64,000 nt of DNA from Shinisaurus crocodilurus (Eukaryota > Chordata > Lepidosauria > Squamata > Shinisauridae): contig CM037880.1 of NCBI GenBank assembly GCA_021292165.1, positions 138,510,564 through 138,574,563 on the forward strand, written 5' to 3'. The position numbers and the translations under genes were made by a program. Of this stretch, positions 34,498 to 46,555 are shown piece by piece. The first letter of the stretch is position 1. Each line of letters begins with the position of its first letter. The notes below the pieces were generated by a model. It saw nothing but the letters and a program-made list of their open reading frames with translations, made no database searches and was not told the origin of the DNA.

Positions 34498-34597
34498 GCT
34501 GAGCCAGCGTACAGTTTGCAGTTTTTCCAGTCTGTTTATTATTATTATGCTGTAAAGAAGCATGTATCATCATTCAGTTTATTATTGCAGTCTGTAA

Positions 34598-35270
34598 AGA
34601 GCACACATTTATGTTTAGATTACTGTAATGTGCTTTATGTGGGGCTACCTTTGTGCTTGGTCTGGAAGTTGTAGCTGCCTGGTGCAGAATGCAGTGGCCA
34701 GGATGCTGAGTGGGGTGCTGGCTACTACACTGGCTACCTATTAGCTACCGAGCCAAGTACAAGGTCTTGCTGTTGGCATATAAAGCCCTGAACAGCTTGG
34801 GACCAGGTTACCCGGCATATCACCTTTCCTGATATAGACCTATGCCTACATTAAGATCATCAGAGGAGTCCTTGCTAGTTGTACTGGGACGTGCAGATTT
34901 CCATCTTGCAGCAACCTGGAAGCAGGCCTTCTCTGTGGTGGCGCCCGCCTTATGGAATGCCCTGGTATGCTTTAGGCACCAGTTAAAGACCCATCTCCAT
35001 ACCCAGGCCTTCCCTTAGTGATTGTGCTTCCCAGTTTGTTTGTTAATTATGGTATTGTATTTGGTCTTAATGTTTTTTATAAATGTTTTATATAAATGTT
35101 TTTGTATTTATTATGATGTGTTTTACTGTATATTATGATGTATTTTACTGTATATTATGTATTGTAATGTATGTTAATCTCCCTTTAAATGGCTTAGAGA
35201 TTTTTTTAATATGGTAAGCAGTATATACATTTATTATTTTTATTATGATTATGATTATTAAAGGCATCTT
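34598..35270 (+). pseudogene. CR1-type LINE C-terminus and 3' UTR
   Basis: Collinear with the second half of the CR1 copy at 6540-7190: TTAGATTACTGTAATGTGCT, then ACTGGCTACCTATTAGCTAC, CTTCTCTGTGGTGGCGCC, and the T-rich UTR ending in an ATTATT tail. Frames are broken. Confidence 0.75.
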
Positions 35271-35279
35271 ACAATAAAA

Positions 35280-35700
35280 CCAGTTTGCACTGACAATGGC
35301 TTCATTCCACCATAAAGCCAAACCACAGTTTAGTGATTGGCATGACCGTGGGCTCTCACACCCTCTCTTTTTCCTGCCCCCTGGGACATGGGTGCCCACT
35401 TCCACAGCCTGGTTTTCACCTGGAGCAGAGGGCTGGGTTCATAGAGGTCTGCACAATAGTGTGATGTAGCCTAGGATTGTTTGTGGACAGGGCCTAGTGA
35501 TGAACTCTCCCGCCTCATTCTGGGACAATCTGGCTCAAGCTCCTTGGTCCTTGCTCAGCAAGCTGTGGGACAATTACCCTGCCTGGAAGGAGGGAACAGG
35601 ACAGCATGTGAGAAGAGGAAGGGGAGCACCAAGCTCATGAGCCAGGAGGGGTGCTCCTAGTCACCAAACCATGGTTTGGCATTAGTGGTTACTGCAAAGA
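35280..35700. repeat. Possible palindromic repeat around AAACCATGGTTTGGC
   Basis: GCCAAACCACAGTTTAGTGA near 35320 and CACCAAACCATGGTTTGGCA near 35660 are inverted relatives, as in fold-back MITEs. Ends and target duplication were not resolved. Confidence 0.35.
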
Positions 35701-36126
35701 GTACCTTTGGAGGCAAAGAGCACCTCAGGGGCCATTTTCAGTAGCAAACATTCCAGATTGGGGTGCCCTGCAGCTGCTTTTTCTTTAAAATGAAAGTGGC
35801 AAATTTAATTTATGTATTTATTTAAAGTATTTTTAGGCTAGCTTTGAGGGCAAGAGCCATCCCTTATGTCTCTGCAGCTTCCTAGGACCAAGAAATATAC
35901 CATAGTGCCAAGACTACTTGGTCCATTAACAGAAGACTGACTCCTGCCTGCTTTTCCAAACCCCTCCTGGATTGTAACACTTCAGAATATACAAAGGGAC
36001 GATTGCATGACTGAATGCTTCCCCATCTCATACAAAGTTAGTGTATCAGAGTATTCACTACACATTGGACTGAGGGACAAGTACTGATACATCCAATTTG
36101 CCATGTTTCACCAGGATCCAGGCTGT

Positions 36127-36159
<33 letters not shown>

Positions 36160-38311
36160 TTGGGCTAGCGAGAAAATAAGCAGCCATCTCAGTTTTTTTT
36201 CCAGATCTAGACTTACTTTTTGTCACAGGGATCATCACACCCATGGCAAATTTCCCATATTCCAGACATTTAAAAAAGGGGGGGGGGGGAGAAGCAGAAC
36301 TCACCACATACATTTTGTACCATCATTTGGTGAGTCAGTTAGCCCAGTTAATGGCTGCCATTGATGTGAATTGCAGTGGAGAAACCACATGAGTAGTGCT
36401 GACTCATAGACAGTAAGTTCTGCTTCATGATATGCAGTGCTCAAATTAGCCACCCTGAGCTCCATTTTCTTGGTGGAAACGTGGGGTACAAATCAAATAA
36501 ATGAATTATGGTAGAATAGCGAGGTGGGCCCTTCATGAACTCCAAGAGCCCCACCACTGGTTCCCCCCAATTTGAGCCAAAACATCCTTCCCTGTAGCCT
36601 TCTAAAACGGTAGCTAAAGGGCTCCCTGTAATCTGAGCACTGCTGAAATGGCTTGGATGTTGGAAACTCACCACGGGGGTGCTGATTTCCCTGGCAAAAG
36701 TCATGGCTAGACTGGCTTGCACAAATCAGTGTATAATCCATTTTCTGCTTGGTCCAAGGCAGCAACAACCAAGTTGTTCTCTTGAATATGTGAAGCTATT
36801 ATCAAGGATTCACCATCAGATATTGCTCATTTTATATCAGCTTGCTGCGTAACAAGGAAAAACAGGCAATCTGCAATGGTGTGTCCATGATAACAGCATC
36901 ATACAAGAAGTGATCCAATGACGGTTACCATTTTTACTATGGGGGGGGGAGGGGAGAAACAGCAAGTGTCATCATGCAAGCCAGTCTGAGAAATTAGCTC
37001 TCAGTTCATCATCATGGGAGGCTGCCTTTGAAGGAAACCTGACATTGCAAGCAAAAAGCAGGAGGTGAATTATCCCAACCACCTTCTTTTTTTTAAAGAA
37101 AGAAAGAAAGAAAAACAGAGTCGGTTTTGATGAGCTCCGATTCGCAGCAAAGCCTTTTAATATTTCCTGAGGTCCTAATCAAAGAAGAATCTTAACTAGT
37201 CCCATGGGGAAATGTAAGATGAAAGGAGCTGACATTGATGCCCACTCTACCTTGCTTCTACATTGCTACTCCCCCCCCCCTTCTGTGCATGTTACTAAAA
37301 ATATATTTGAGGGTAAGAATTAGTGCTCGGTTATTAATGCAAAGGCGCAAACAAATGCATAAATACACACACACACACACACACACACACACCACTGCCA
37401 AATGCAGTACAATACCTTTAAATTTTAACATCTATTAAATTAAAATCAAGAAAATTGACACAGATCGGATGAAAAAAGATATAGCACCTCTAGCTGATGC
37501 CAACTAAAAATAAGAATTATTAATGAAGCTCGGCTTTCTTCCGCTGTGCACATTAATTATTTATGATAATAATACTCTGCGCTGCCATATTAAAGAATTT
37601 TCTTCTCCCAGCTTCCCGGAAAGCTCCATCTTCTGAAACCTTCAACACGTTAAAGCCCACAAAAGAATGCATTCCTTTCAGTGTATTTATTATACTGGAA
37701 GATGAATATAGACTTGGGTTATTAAACTGGAATGAAAAACACATCTTATTAAAAACTTACATGGTGATTTTTATTCTCACTAGTTTCATATAAACTTAAT
37801 GATGCAGGCTGCATTTTTATGCTCATCTATTTTAAAATGGTGCCTGAAGCAAGGGGCGGGGGAGAAGCTTCCATTAATGCCAGTTTGGTATTTCAAATAC
37901 CATTTGATGTAATTTACGTCAAATATATGTGAACAGAGAAGGATAATTCTGAGAGCCGTTTCTGGCTTTAGATGTAGGTTAGCTCATAGCAGCAATTTGT
38001 TAACGCATATTCTCTGCAGAATGGAGCAAAAGGAAATTGGAATTGTTTTTCATAGGTTAGAGCAAAAATTGAACATCTTCATTCAAATCTTTTCCCCATT
38101 GGAAGAAGACTAGATTAGGTTATTTTTAGGATTAAGTCAGGCATTATTCATATCTATAAACCTGGCGTATTGCGAAACTCATTTACTCTATGTACATAGT
38201 CAAATTTATAAGAGGTAGAGTGGGTGAATTCCTGATCAGGAATTCCTGTAGAGAATCTACACAGCATATCATTATGCAGACCTGGGACATTAATGTGTTG
38301 TTGATGGTGAT

Positions 38312-38345
<34 letters not shown>

Positions 38346-38629
38346 ATTACATACTGCTGTGTATTTAACATTATGGCTCTAATCCATGGAAAACTAGTTA
38401 TGCTTAAGTTGCACTGAGATCAATAAGATTTAAGTTAGTCACAACTAACTTGTTCAATTTCTTTCACTGAGAATTTAAAACTTTGTATGCAACATCAATA
38501 TCAGATATTTTATTGCTTCATATGGTTCTTCCAATTCATGTGGCAGAATTATCCCTTCGCTGGTATGGCTAATGCTGGAAACTAACCCCCACAAACCAGA
38601 ACCCCCACGTTAGCAATACTTGCCATAGC
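35701..38629. other. Intergenic with microsatellites
   Basis: AT tract at 36129-36157, CA tract at 37364-37392, TGA tract at 38312-38345. The part 37400-38180 is AT-rich, apparently single-copy and free of recognisable repeats. No gene seen. Confidence 0.5.
38312..38345. repeat. (TGA)n microsatellite
   Basis: About 11 pure units. Flanks do not match the LINE tail at 62290. Confidence 0.9.
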
Positions 38630-38944
38630 TCAGTAGTAGAGCACATGTTTTTCATGCAAAACCCAATCCTGTTATCTCCAGGTAGGGCTGGGGGAAATAT
38701 CCTGTCTGAAAGCCTGGAGAGCTTCTGCCAGGCAGTATAGATTAGTCCTCCCCAAGCTGGTGCCCTCCAGATGTTTTGGACTTCAACTCCCATCGGCCCC
38801 AGCCACCATGGCCAATGGTCAGGGATGCTGGGAGTTGTAGTCCAAAACATCTAGAGGGCACCAGGTTGAGGCAGACCGGTGTAGACAATACTGAGCGACA
38901 TGGACCAATGGTATGACTCAGTATAAAGGTGGCTTCCTGTGTTC
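38630..38944 (+). mobile_element. tRNA-derived SINE, plus strand, split by a MITE
   Basis: Head TGCCATAGCTCAGTAGTAGA; degenerate B box AAAACCCAATCCTG; body CTGTCTGAAAGCCTGGAGAG; after the insertion, TAGACAATACTGAGCGACAT and CTCAGTATAAAGGTGGCTTC. Same family as 10402-10722. Confidence 0.75.
38743..38878. mobile_element. Palindromic hAT-type MITE inside a SINE
   Basis: Arms GGTGCCCTCCAGATGTTTTG and CAAAACATCTAGAGGGCACC, with inner ACTTCAACTCCCATC / GGGAGTTGTAGTCC. The flanks GTATAGAT (38735-38742) and GTGTAGAC (38879-38886) match at 6 of 8 with central TA. The surrounding SINE resumes on the right. Confidence 0.8.
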
Positions 38945-40234
38945 CAACTACTGTGATGGTCCAAACTACAAAGAAGGATGGTCCAACTAGAAACTACAAA
39001 GGATGTGGCATCCACATCACAGCTCAAAATGTATGAAATAAGTTAGAATCATAATAATTTAGCTACTCCTCTTTGTCTAGGATGTCCTTGTGGACCCTAA
39101 ACAGTTAGGGATCTTACATCACAAAACTTTCTAATCCTGGATGAAGGATGAAGCAAAATAATCCAGGGGAGAAGCAGGGAGGGACAAGAACCCATAGGTT
39201 AACACCTCCCTCCTTTTCTCTATGCCTTCTCTTTTAAGGCATATGATAGCAACCTACCTTGTTCTAAGCCAGCCTACACTTCTGTTTTGTTGCTGCTTGA
39301 ACTATTGCATTTGCACTTACGGTATATTTAGATTAAAATGCAGTAAACAAATGGGAAATGACTGGAAGACTGATTATTTATTTTCTTAAGCTTATATCCC
39401 ACCTTTCCACATTAGCACCCCCAAAACAACTTACAGTAATTTTAAAAAGAATACATACATAAAAGTAATGACATTGAAATTAAAATAATACAAAAACTAT
39501 AAATACAATGAAAGTACAGATAAAATCAGTCCAATTAAAAACTAACAACAAAACAGAACAGCAGTTAATGAAGGTCAATTAAAAGCCCCACAAGGCAGCT
39601 GAACAAAAATACTCAACTCATACGTCAGGTATATGAAACTGAATTTGACGATTAACAATTACTATTCTTCTTCTGGAGAACTTCCAGGAACCTGAAGAGT
39701 CCTATCTCATATATTAGGGAAGGGGCAGAGTTCTGCCACCATCAGAATCTAGGGAAGAAGATAGGAGGGGGCAGCCTTAGAGGTAATGGGGTAGAGGTAA
39801 ACATGGGAATGGAGGGTGGCATCTTAACGCTCTGTCAAGTTGACAGCTTCTGAGGAGACATGAGATGTTGGAGCAACAAGACACTTTCCCTACTACTGGG
39901 CTCAGGCTGGAAAGGCCTCTCTTAGGGCTCCTTCGGTCTCCTGTTCAGTATCCCAGGTCCTCTCCTTCTCTCCCAGCCCTCGCTCTCAACAAGCAGCATT
40001 CCACTTTTTCTATCCCTTTCTACAAGTTAAAATTCTCTGGCTTGCAGAGGGAGAAAGGAGCTGCTACTGTTCATGGTCAGAAAGCAGCACGGGTGGCTGG
40101 TGAGGAACTGAAAGTGGAAAACATTTGTGGAGCCCACTTACACTTTCCTAGGCATACTGTTCGTTACATTCTCTGCCACAGAAATTTTATTTTCCACGGC
40201 TATCATTGCTACCTAATCTCATCACTTGGAGACA
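38945..40234. other. Mostly intergenic; AT-rich repeat-like stretch 39365-39640
   Basis: The stretch 39365-39640 (AGCTTATATCCCACCTTTCC, then A-rich) resembles minus-strand LINE 3' sequence common in reptiles, as does 49360-49560. Otherwise no gene; the frame over 39865-40302 has no recognisable domain. Confidence 0.4.
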
Positions 40235-40560
40235 TCGGGCCAGTTCACACGATCAAAATAAGCCACGGTGTCTTATCTAAATCATGGGGTGTGCTGTTGT
40301 AGGGTTATTGGGCTGTTGTAGGGTTATTGGAGGGCTGTTTTCCCCTCCAGCAAGCCTTGCCGCCCAGGTTTGTACAACATGACAAGCTGTGCCTAGATGG
40401 TGATGATAGATATCGTGCCCCATGGTTGCCACAATTTAAATTAGCCACCATGGCTTATTTAAATCACAGCACATGCCAGCCACCAAGGTGGCTTATTCTG
40501 ATCTGCAAATAAGCCATGATGGCTTATTTTGATCATGTGATCGTGAACATGGTCATTGCT
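40235..40560. mobile_element. Inverted-repeat MITE candidate
   Basis: The left end AGTTCACACGATCAAAATAA and the right end, reverse-complemented (GTTCACGATCACATGATCAA, then AATAAGCCATC), match apart from a short insertion. Inner AAGCCACC / GGTGGCTT motifs repeat. No target duplication resolved. Confidence 0.5.
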
Positions 40561-42385
40561 TTGCAGTTGTAGCCATATTGGTTTGCTATCAGATTGAGAG
40601 GTCTCCTCCTGTACAAACTGTATAGTGTTTTCTTGGGCCTGAAAAGATGACCTGTGGCATCCTGAATTGCTGAGGATGTGAATTCAATTAAAATCTTCCA
40701 CAGCATTCATCATTTCAGCCTGGAAAGAGCGAAGGAGAAACTGAATTCCTGCTGACACGGGGACTGGTTCTTAGCTTACGAAAGAATAACTAGAGCATGT
40801 ACACTTTGTGAATGAAGTTGCTCTTTGATCAATTATGCTTATCTTCAAAAGCATACTGGTGACACAGAAATAAAGTCTGGAGCAGCACACAGAACCCAAA
40901 GCCTGATCCATGTAAGATCCACTGCTACTAAACACTGAGCAGCAAGTGTAACAGATTGAATCGTCAGCTGCTGTAAAGCAGTGAAGCACTGGCTACACTG
41001 ACTGGGACCCACCCAGGGCCTTTTTAAGGAGAGGGCACAGGGGCAATTGCCCCAGGCCTCACACATGGTAGGGGGCACTGGCACTGCTGCCAACTCATTT
41101 CTTTCAGAATCCCACTAACTTGAGCTCCATAAACCTAATGGGTGAAATCACAAAACGCACTCTACTGCTGGTAATGTCTCTTTGTCATGGCAGCATGAGC
41201 AAGATGGTTGCAGCTGCAGGCAGTGTTAATAGCAGCAATCCAGCCGAACCCTAGTCAGACATACACCATGGGGCCCTCAACGCAGTGCCTACAGGCATCA
41301 GTGTGCTCACAGAGACACACCAGTGTGCTCACAGACCTACAGTGTACCCTCCGAGCTCTCTGCTCCCTTCATTGCACAATTATAAATTATAACGGCCACC
41401 AGTTTCTCTTACCTCTCGCCAGCATCGCTTTCTCTGGCCCTCTTCTACCATTCTGATTGGCCAGCAGAATCGGGGGTGGGGGGATGGAGACGAGAGAAGA
41501 AAAAGAACAATTCTAATGGGCACTATCAGCAGAAAGAAGAGAGAGACCAGTTAGACCTGTCCTCTCTTTTCTCCAATGAGAACATGAATTAGAACTGAGA
41601 AAACAGTTCTAATTGGATGGAACCAGCAGAGAAAAAAGAGAGAATGGTTCTAACTGGACACTATCAGCAGGAGAGCATGTGGCTTCTAAGAGAAGAGAAG
41701 AGAAGAGGAGAAGAGAAGAGACGGCAAGTGAGCAGCGGTGCCTGTGCCTCGGTGGAAAAAGGAAAGGTAGGTAATGTGGGAAGAAAAAAGTGGAGGCTCT
41801 AGGCCAGGGGATGGGGGAGGAAGAAAAAAATGGAGGACCCAGGGCCTGCATGGGAGCGAAAGGGTGTGCATGCAGCTATGGGGGTGTATTTTATTTAGAG
41901 GTGATTTGGGGAAATCATTTCACCTTCTCTGAAATGGATGTTATGTTGGAGCAGAAGACTGGGAGTTCAAAAGAGTAGCTTTATGTTTTGGGGGGGGGGT
42001 GTCATATATCCCACCTTGCCTTTTACTAAGGTTCTTGGGCAAGTTGCTTGTCTTTTATACTTCTGTGAAATGAATGCTTTGCTGCAGTATTAAATATTGG
42101 GATTGTTCACACCCCCATGGCAGCCCTTTTGTGGCGATGCCCATGGCACTTCCTCAAAATTCCAAATGTGCCCCAAAAGTTGGGCACATTTGGAATGTGT
42201 TAGACACATGTGTTATACACAGTTAGAAAATATGTTTAGGATGTGACACGGGAGCAATAATGTGAAACGTAGTTATTTCTCTTTCCGAAATCTAATGTGG
42301 GACACACCCATAAATGCACGTAACGTTGCCCCTTCTGTGCCACCCTCAGAAAATGTTTCTGGTGTGACCACTAAGTGTCCGCATC
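40561..42385. other. Intergenic; possible hAT left terminus at 41014
   Basis: At 41014 the sequence CAGGGCCTTTTTAAGGAGAG is followed by GGGGCAATTGCCCCAGGCC, the look of a hAT terminus. It could be the left end of the element carrying the transposase at 42386-44900, but no target duplication was found. An AGAAGAG-rich tract lies at 41690-41730. Confidence 0.35.
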
Positions 42386-44900
42386 ATGTCATTACATCAT
42401 TTTGAAAGTGGATCTGTCAAAATAATGGCAAAGAGGCTTAAAGAAGATGCAATAAAGAAACACCCAAAATGTACTCAATTTTTTTTAGGGTCTCTTGTCT
42501 CAAAAAGCATACCAACAGGCTTTGGAGAAGACCCTGTATCTCTTCAGGGATCCTCCTCCTCTCTAAATCAGTTATATGCTGGTGGCCCAGAGCTCATAGA
42601 TTCCAAAACCAAAGAAGAGAGTAGTATCCCTGAGTCTAATATAACAGCAGAACATCTATCTGTGTCACCCAGACCCTTCCTTATGTGGACAGAGATCCTG
42701 CTAAATGGCCTTCGGAAATTACTGAAGAAATTGAAGAATACAAAATTTCTGCATCAGCAGTGGGTCTGAATCTGTTCAGAATATTGATGGAAAATCTGAA
42801 GCCTCATCAGGAGTATATTCAAAAACAATGCACTATCTGTCATACCCTACATTTGTGCGAGTCTTAGAAAATGGGGAGAAACATTGTCGGAAGTGGTTCT
42901 TATACACTGTATCAACAGGAAACATTTTATGTTTTGCCTGCAAACTTTTCCACTCATTCAGAGTTATGAAAACTGCTTTTGTGGGAGGAGGCTTCTCAAA
43001 TTGGAAAAAATGTGAAGACAAAAAAATCAAGGACCATGAAAAAACATTCCACACCAAAACTGTATTATGGCCTGGATTTTAAGGAAGAACGCAGCAGAGG
43101 GGGACATTTTCACAGCCACATGTGCGAAGAAAGCAAATACTGGAAAGAAAGAAGCTCATTGTTGTTGCTGCTATTATCTTTCTTGCCAGAAGAGGACTTC
43201 CATTCTATGCCACTGGCAACCAGTCTTTGGGATCACCCCTCAGTGGAAATTACCTTAGAACATTGGAACGTATTGCCAGGTTTGATTTGATCCTTTTCTT
43301 GAGCAGCACTTTGAGAAATCATGGAAATAAAGGGTCATGTTTCACACATTTTCTTCACAGATACGTGACGAACTGGTTGAGCTAATGGGGATCAAAGTCC
43401 TTATGAAAATCAGTCAGAAGATTAAATAGGCAAAGTACTTTTCTCTTATTGTTGACTCTACACCAGATATTTCTCATACAGATCAGCTGTGCATTATTTT
43501 TCAGTACTACTTGAATGGAGAAGTGAAGGAACTATTTTTGTGCTTTGTGCCAATTGACAGCCACACTGGAGAAAGCTTATGTGAAACTGTCCTCAGCATT
43601 CATCAGAAGTATGATATTGACATCAAGAATCGCAGGGGACAGACATACGATAATGCAAGGAATATGAGTGGCCAATACCAGGGTCTGCAAGCTCACATTA
43701 AGAGTATGAACAACCACGTTGTGTTTGTGCCTTGTGCAGGTCATTCCCTAAATGTAGTTGGACAAAACAGTATGGATGATTGCCTTTATGCAGTGAAGCT
43801 GTCCAAATTTCTTGACCCTTTATATGCTTTCTTTTGAGGATCTACCCACAGATGTAAAACCCTGCAAGACAATATTGATCACTGGTCCAAAAAAAAAAAA
43901 GGAATATACTAAAGATCACCTTGAAAAAGCTGCCACGAACAAGATGGTCCTGCAAAGAAGATGCCACACAAACTCTTGTCATCTATTATGTCTGTATTTT
44001 GGAAGCCTTCATGAAGGTTGCCAATGATTCCAAAGAGAAAGTAGTGGTTAAGTTAGAAGCAAACTCTGGTAAAAAAAAAAATAAATTAAAAAAAACCCTC
44101 AAAACATTTGAAATCTGTTTTATGGCAGTATTCTGGCATAATGGCTTTCACAGATTTGACGTTGTCAACAAAATCGTACAAAAACCAGGCCTTGATGTTG
44201 TGTCAGGGGGGAAATGGCTTTCTTTCCTCATCAGCTTTATCCATGACATGTGGAACAACTTTGAAGAAATTGAAGAAGAGGCAAAGAAATTGAGTAATCA
44301 AGTGGAATCCACATATTCAGAACAAAGATCAACAGCTTGGAGTTGGAGACACAAATCAATTTTCCCAGATGGAAAATGTGATTGCAAACTAACTGGCAGA
44401 GACAAGATCAGGGTGGAAACATGCTACAGTGGCTTAGATAAACTTCAAATGGAACTGGAGAACTGCTCCTGTGCTTACACAGAAGTTGTGAATCTGTTTT
44501 GCTTCCTGGAAAGACTGGACCATTCTTCCCAAAATCATGGTACACTGGAAAGGGATGCAGAAGCTTTAGTGAGAGCTTACCCAAATGATCTGCAAATTTC
44601 TCTGTCTTCTGGACTGAAAGATTTTATTCATGTCTTGGAATACCACAGAGGGATGTGATGGATATGAGACTACTGCACATAGCAGTTTGAAGATAATTTA
44701 CAGTAATGACCTGGTTGAAGATTTTCCAAATGTTAACGTAGCTTTGTGCCTTTATCTAATTCTGCCAATTTCAAATTGTGAAGGAGAAAGAGCATTCTCC
44801 AAATTAGCCTTTATTAAAAAATAAGTTACCTTCCACAATGCTATAGTCAAGACTGTTGTCATAATCTATTCTACCCATAGAATGGGATCTTCTGAGAGAA
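42386..44900 (+). pseudogene. Nearly full-length but broken hAT transposase (TTF zinc finger / ZMYM1-like)
   Basis: Pieces in all three frames follow the order of the TTF-type hAT transposase. An N-terminal part with KRLKEDAIKKHPKCTQFF lies near 42430. A TTF-type zinc-finger region lies near 42840-43070 (F-x-R-V-L-E-N-G, W-F-L-Y, F-A-C-K-L-F). A DUF4371-like catalytic core lies near 43420-43835 (SLIVDSTPDISHTDQL, then GQTYDNARNMSGQYQG and CAGHSLNVVG). A helical region lies at 43921-44640, and the C-terminal dimerisation core LPISNCEGERAFSKL near 44760-44815. In-frame stops (for example a TAG at about 43427) and at least four frameshifts break it. The normal role would be cut-and-paste transposition as a dimer in the nucleus. 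Its terminal repeats were not established. Confidence 0.8.
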
Positions 44901-45333
44901 ATATCTTTTGAGAATCTCATCTCTGAATTTGCTGAGAAGAAAAGTAGAAAAAACAAGATTAGATAACTTAAAATATTCTGAATGTAGTTTGTCATTGTGT
45001 GTAAATATTTTAACTTTAGTCAGCAAACCTTAACATTCTGATGTCAAATATAGATGTTTTGCAAAAGTATCCAAAGTTGCCTGTCTGCGAACGGGATCCA
45101 CCACCACTTCCATTCCACCAGCGGCCAGCCCTGCTGATTCCAGGGACAACCTGAAACAAGCAGAAATGCTCCCTTATGCGAGCTTGACTGATCTGCCTCA
45201 TTCCAGAAACAAACATTTCCACTCATTTCAGGGTGCTTCCAGAAGTGCTAACTCTCCATTGTGCAAGTGGTGGGTGACACTTGCGGAGCAGAATCAGCAG
45301 GGTTGGCTGCTTGCGAGCGGTCATTATTGGATA
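44901..45333. other. Transposon-flanking sequence, no gene seen
   Basis: Probably the 3' region of the broken hAT element. No terminal repeat recognised before the insertion at 45342. Confidence 0.35.
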
Positions 45334-45341
45334 CTGCCCAT

Positions 45342-45965
45342 CAGGGCCGGCGCTACCGCTAGGCCAACTAGGCTGTTGCCTAGGGCGCGTAGCGGAAGAG
45401 AGCGCAGAACGCTGCGCTCCTCTTCGCTGCCGGCGCGCTCCTGCCTTGCCCGCCCGCCTCACCGAGAAAGCCAGGTCAGTGCGGGGGATTGCGCCCGGAG
45501 TAGTGGTGGGGCCGAGCCTGGGCGCCTCCCCCCCACCTTGCCTCGCCTCTGCGCCGCCTCCCCCCCACCTTGCCTCGCCTCCGCGCCGCCTCCCCCCCGC
45601 GCCGCCTCCCCCCCACCTCGCCTCGCTTTCGCCTCGCCTCCGCGCCGCCTCCCCCCCGACACCTACCTTCTCCGTGCTGTTTCCGGAGCCCCGCCCGCGC
45701 TCTGTTTTGGTGGGAGGAAACAGGGCTTAAACAGCCCTGTTGCTCTGGTTTTCCCCGGCCAAAAACAGAGCGCGGGGGTCCCTTTTTGGAGGAGGCGTGG
45801 GAAGGTAGGTGGGGGGCGGCAGCGTGCGGTGGGGGGTCCAGTGGCGGCGGCGGTGGCGGCGGGAGGTTGCAGAGCAGGGCTGCTTTCCGGAGCCCCCCCC
45901 AGCACGAGAGGGGGGGCGCTAAATATAATTTAGCCTAGGCGCCAAACTGCCCTGCACCGGTCCTG
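45342..45965. mobile_element. CpG-rich non-autonomous hAT element, 624 bp, perfect TSD
   Basis: The ends CAGGGCCGGCGCTACCGCTA and, from the right, CAGGACCGGTGCAGGGCAG are inverted relatives. CTGCCCAT flanks it at 45334-45341 and 45966-45973. It shares both ends with 5882-6486, the internal AGGTCAGTGCGGGGG, and the right-hand GGGGGGGCGCTAAATATAAT. Between these it has GCCTCC-type repeats (45530-45660) and a palindromic module (45687-45781) that is also found at 26941-27048. The long frames over 45166-45938 are low-complexity products of this repeat. Confidence 0.9.
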
Positions 45966-45973
45966 CTGCCCAT

Positions 45974-46547
45974 GATATGCATACTTACTTTTTTCCCCAG
46001 CTGTGAGTGGGGCAGCCTCAAATGAAAATTCTGCCCTGGGTCATTCCATGTTCTGAAAAGGCCCTGGGGATCCCTCCTTATACGAACTGCATTAATGCAG
46101 CCAAATGTTCCAGGTTTATCCCAATCCCATCTAACACCTCTGCTACACTGCATAGCTGATTGGTTGGAACAAATTATGACAGCAGAATTCGCCACCTGGA
46201 AATGCTGGCCACAAATATTTTATTTTTACCAACACAAACATTTTGTCTATACACATGCGCGCACAGTTACAGTCACATTGATAGTTACCACTGAAAACTA
46301 CGCATTCGATTTTTCTCAGTGTTCATTTCTAGCTAGCGCCATACCTTTTTTTAGTATGGTGCTAACCTCACTCATAGAGGCAATACAGCCCTTGTCATAT
46401 GAACCTTCATGATCTCCATTCACAGTACAACCCCATATAAGTCCCTGTCAATGAAACCACTTGCTGGGGGTGGAGGTGGGGGTGGGGGAAAGGCGGGAGG
46501 AGGGTGGCAGCTAGGATCGCCTCCACATTCCCCTCGCTGTCCAAAGA
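45974..46547. other. Intergenic, no gene seen
   Basis: AAAAGGCCCTG at 46056-46066 is an inverted match to the CAGGGCCTTTT at 41014, but without target duplication. Confidence 0.35.
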
Positions 46548-46555
46548 ATTTAGAC

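Noticed and set aside
38190..38417. Frame with a polyaspartate run
   Set aside because: Product of the TGA microsatellite at 38312-38345.
39865..40302. 145-codon open frame
   Set aside because: No domain, no splice signals at sensible positions and no similarity I recognise; it is likely a chance frame.
45166..45938. Proline-rich frame of 255 residues
   Set aside because: Translation of GCCTCC-type repeats within a hAT element that has clear boundaries.
41014..46066. Complete hAT element bounded by CAGGGCCTTTT inverted ends
   Set aside because: The 8-bp flanks (GACCCACC and GGGATCCC) do not match, so the boundaries were not accepted as a feature.
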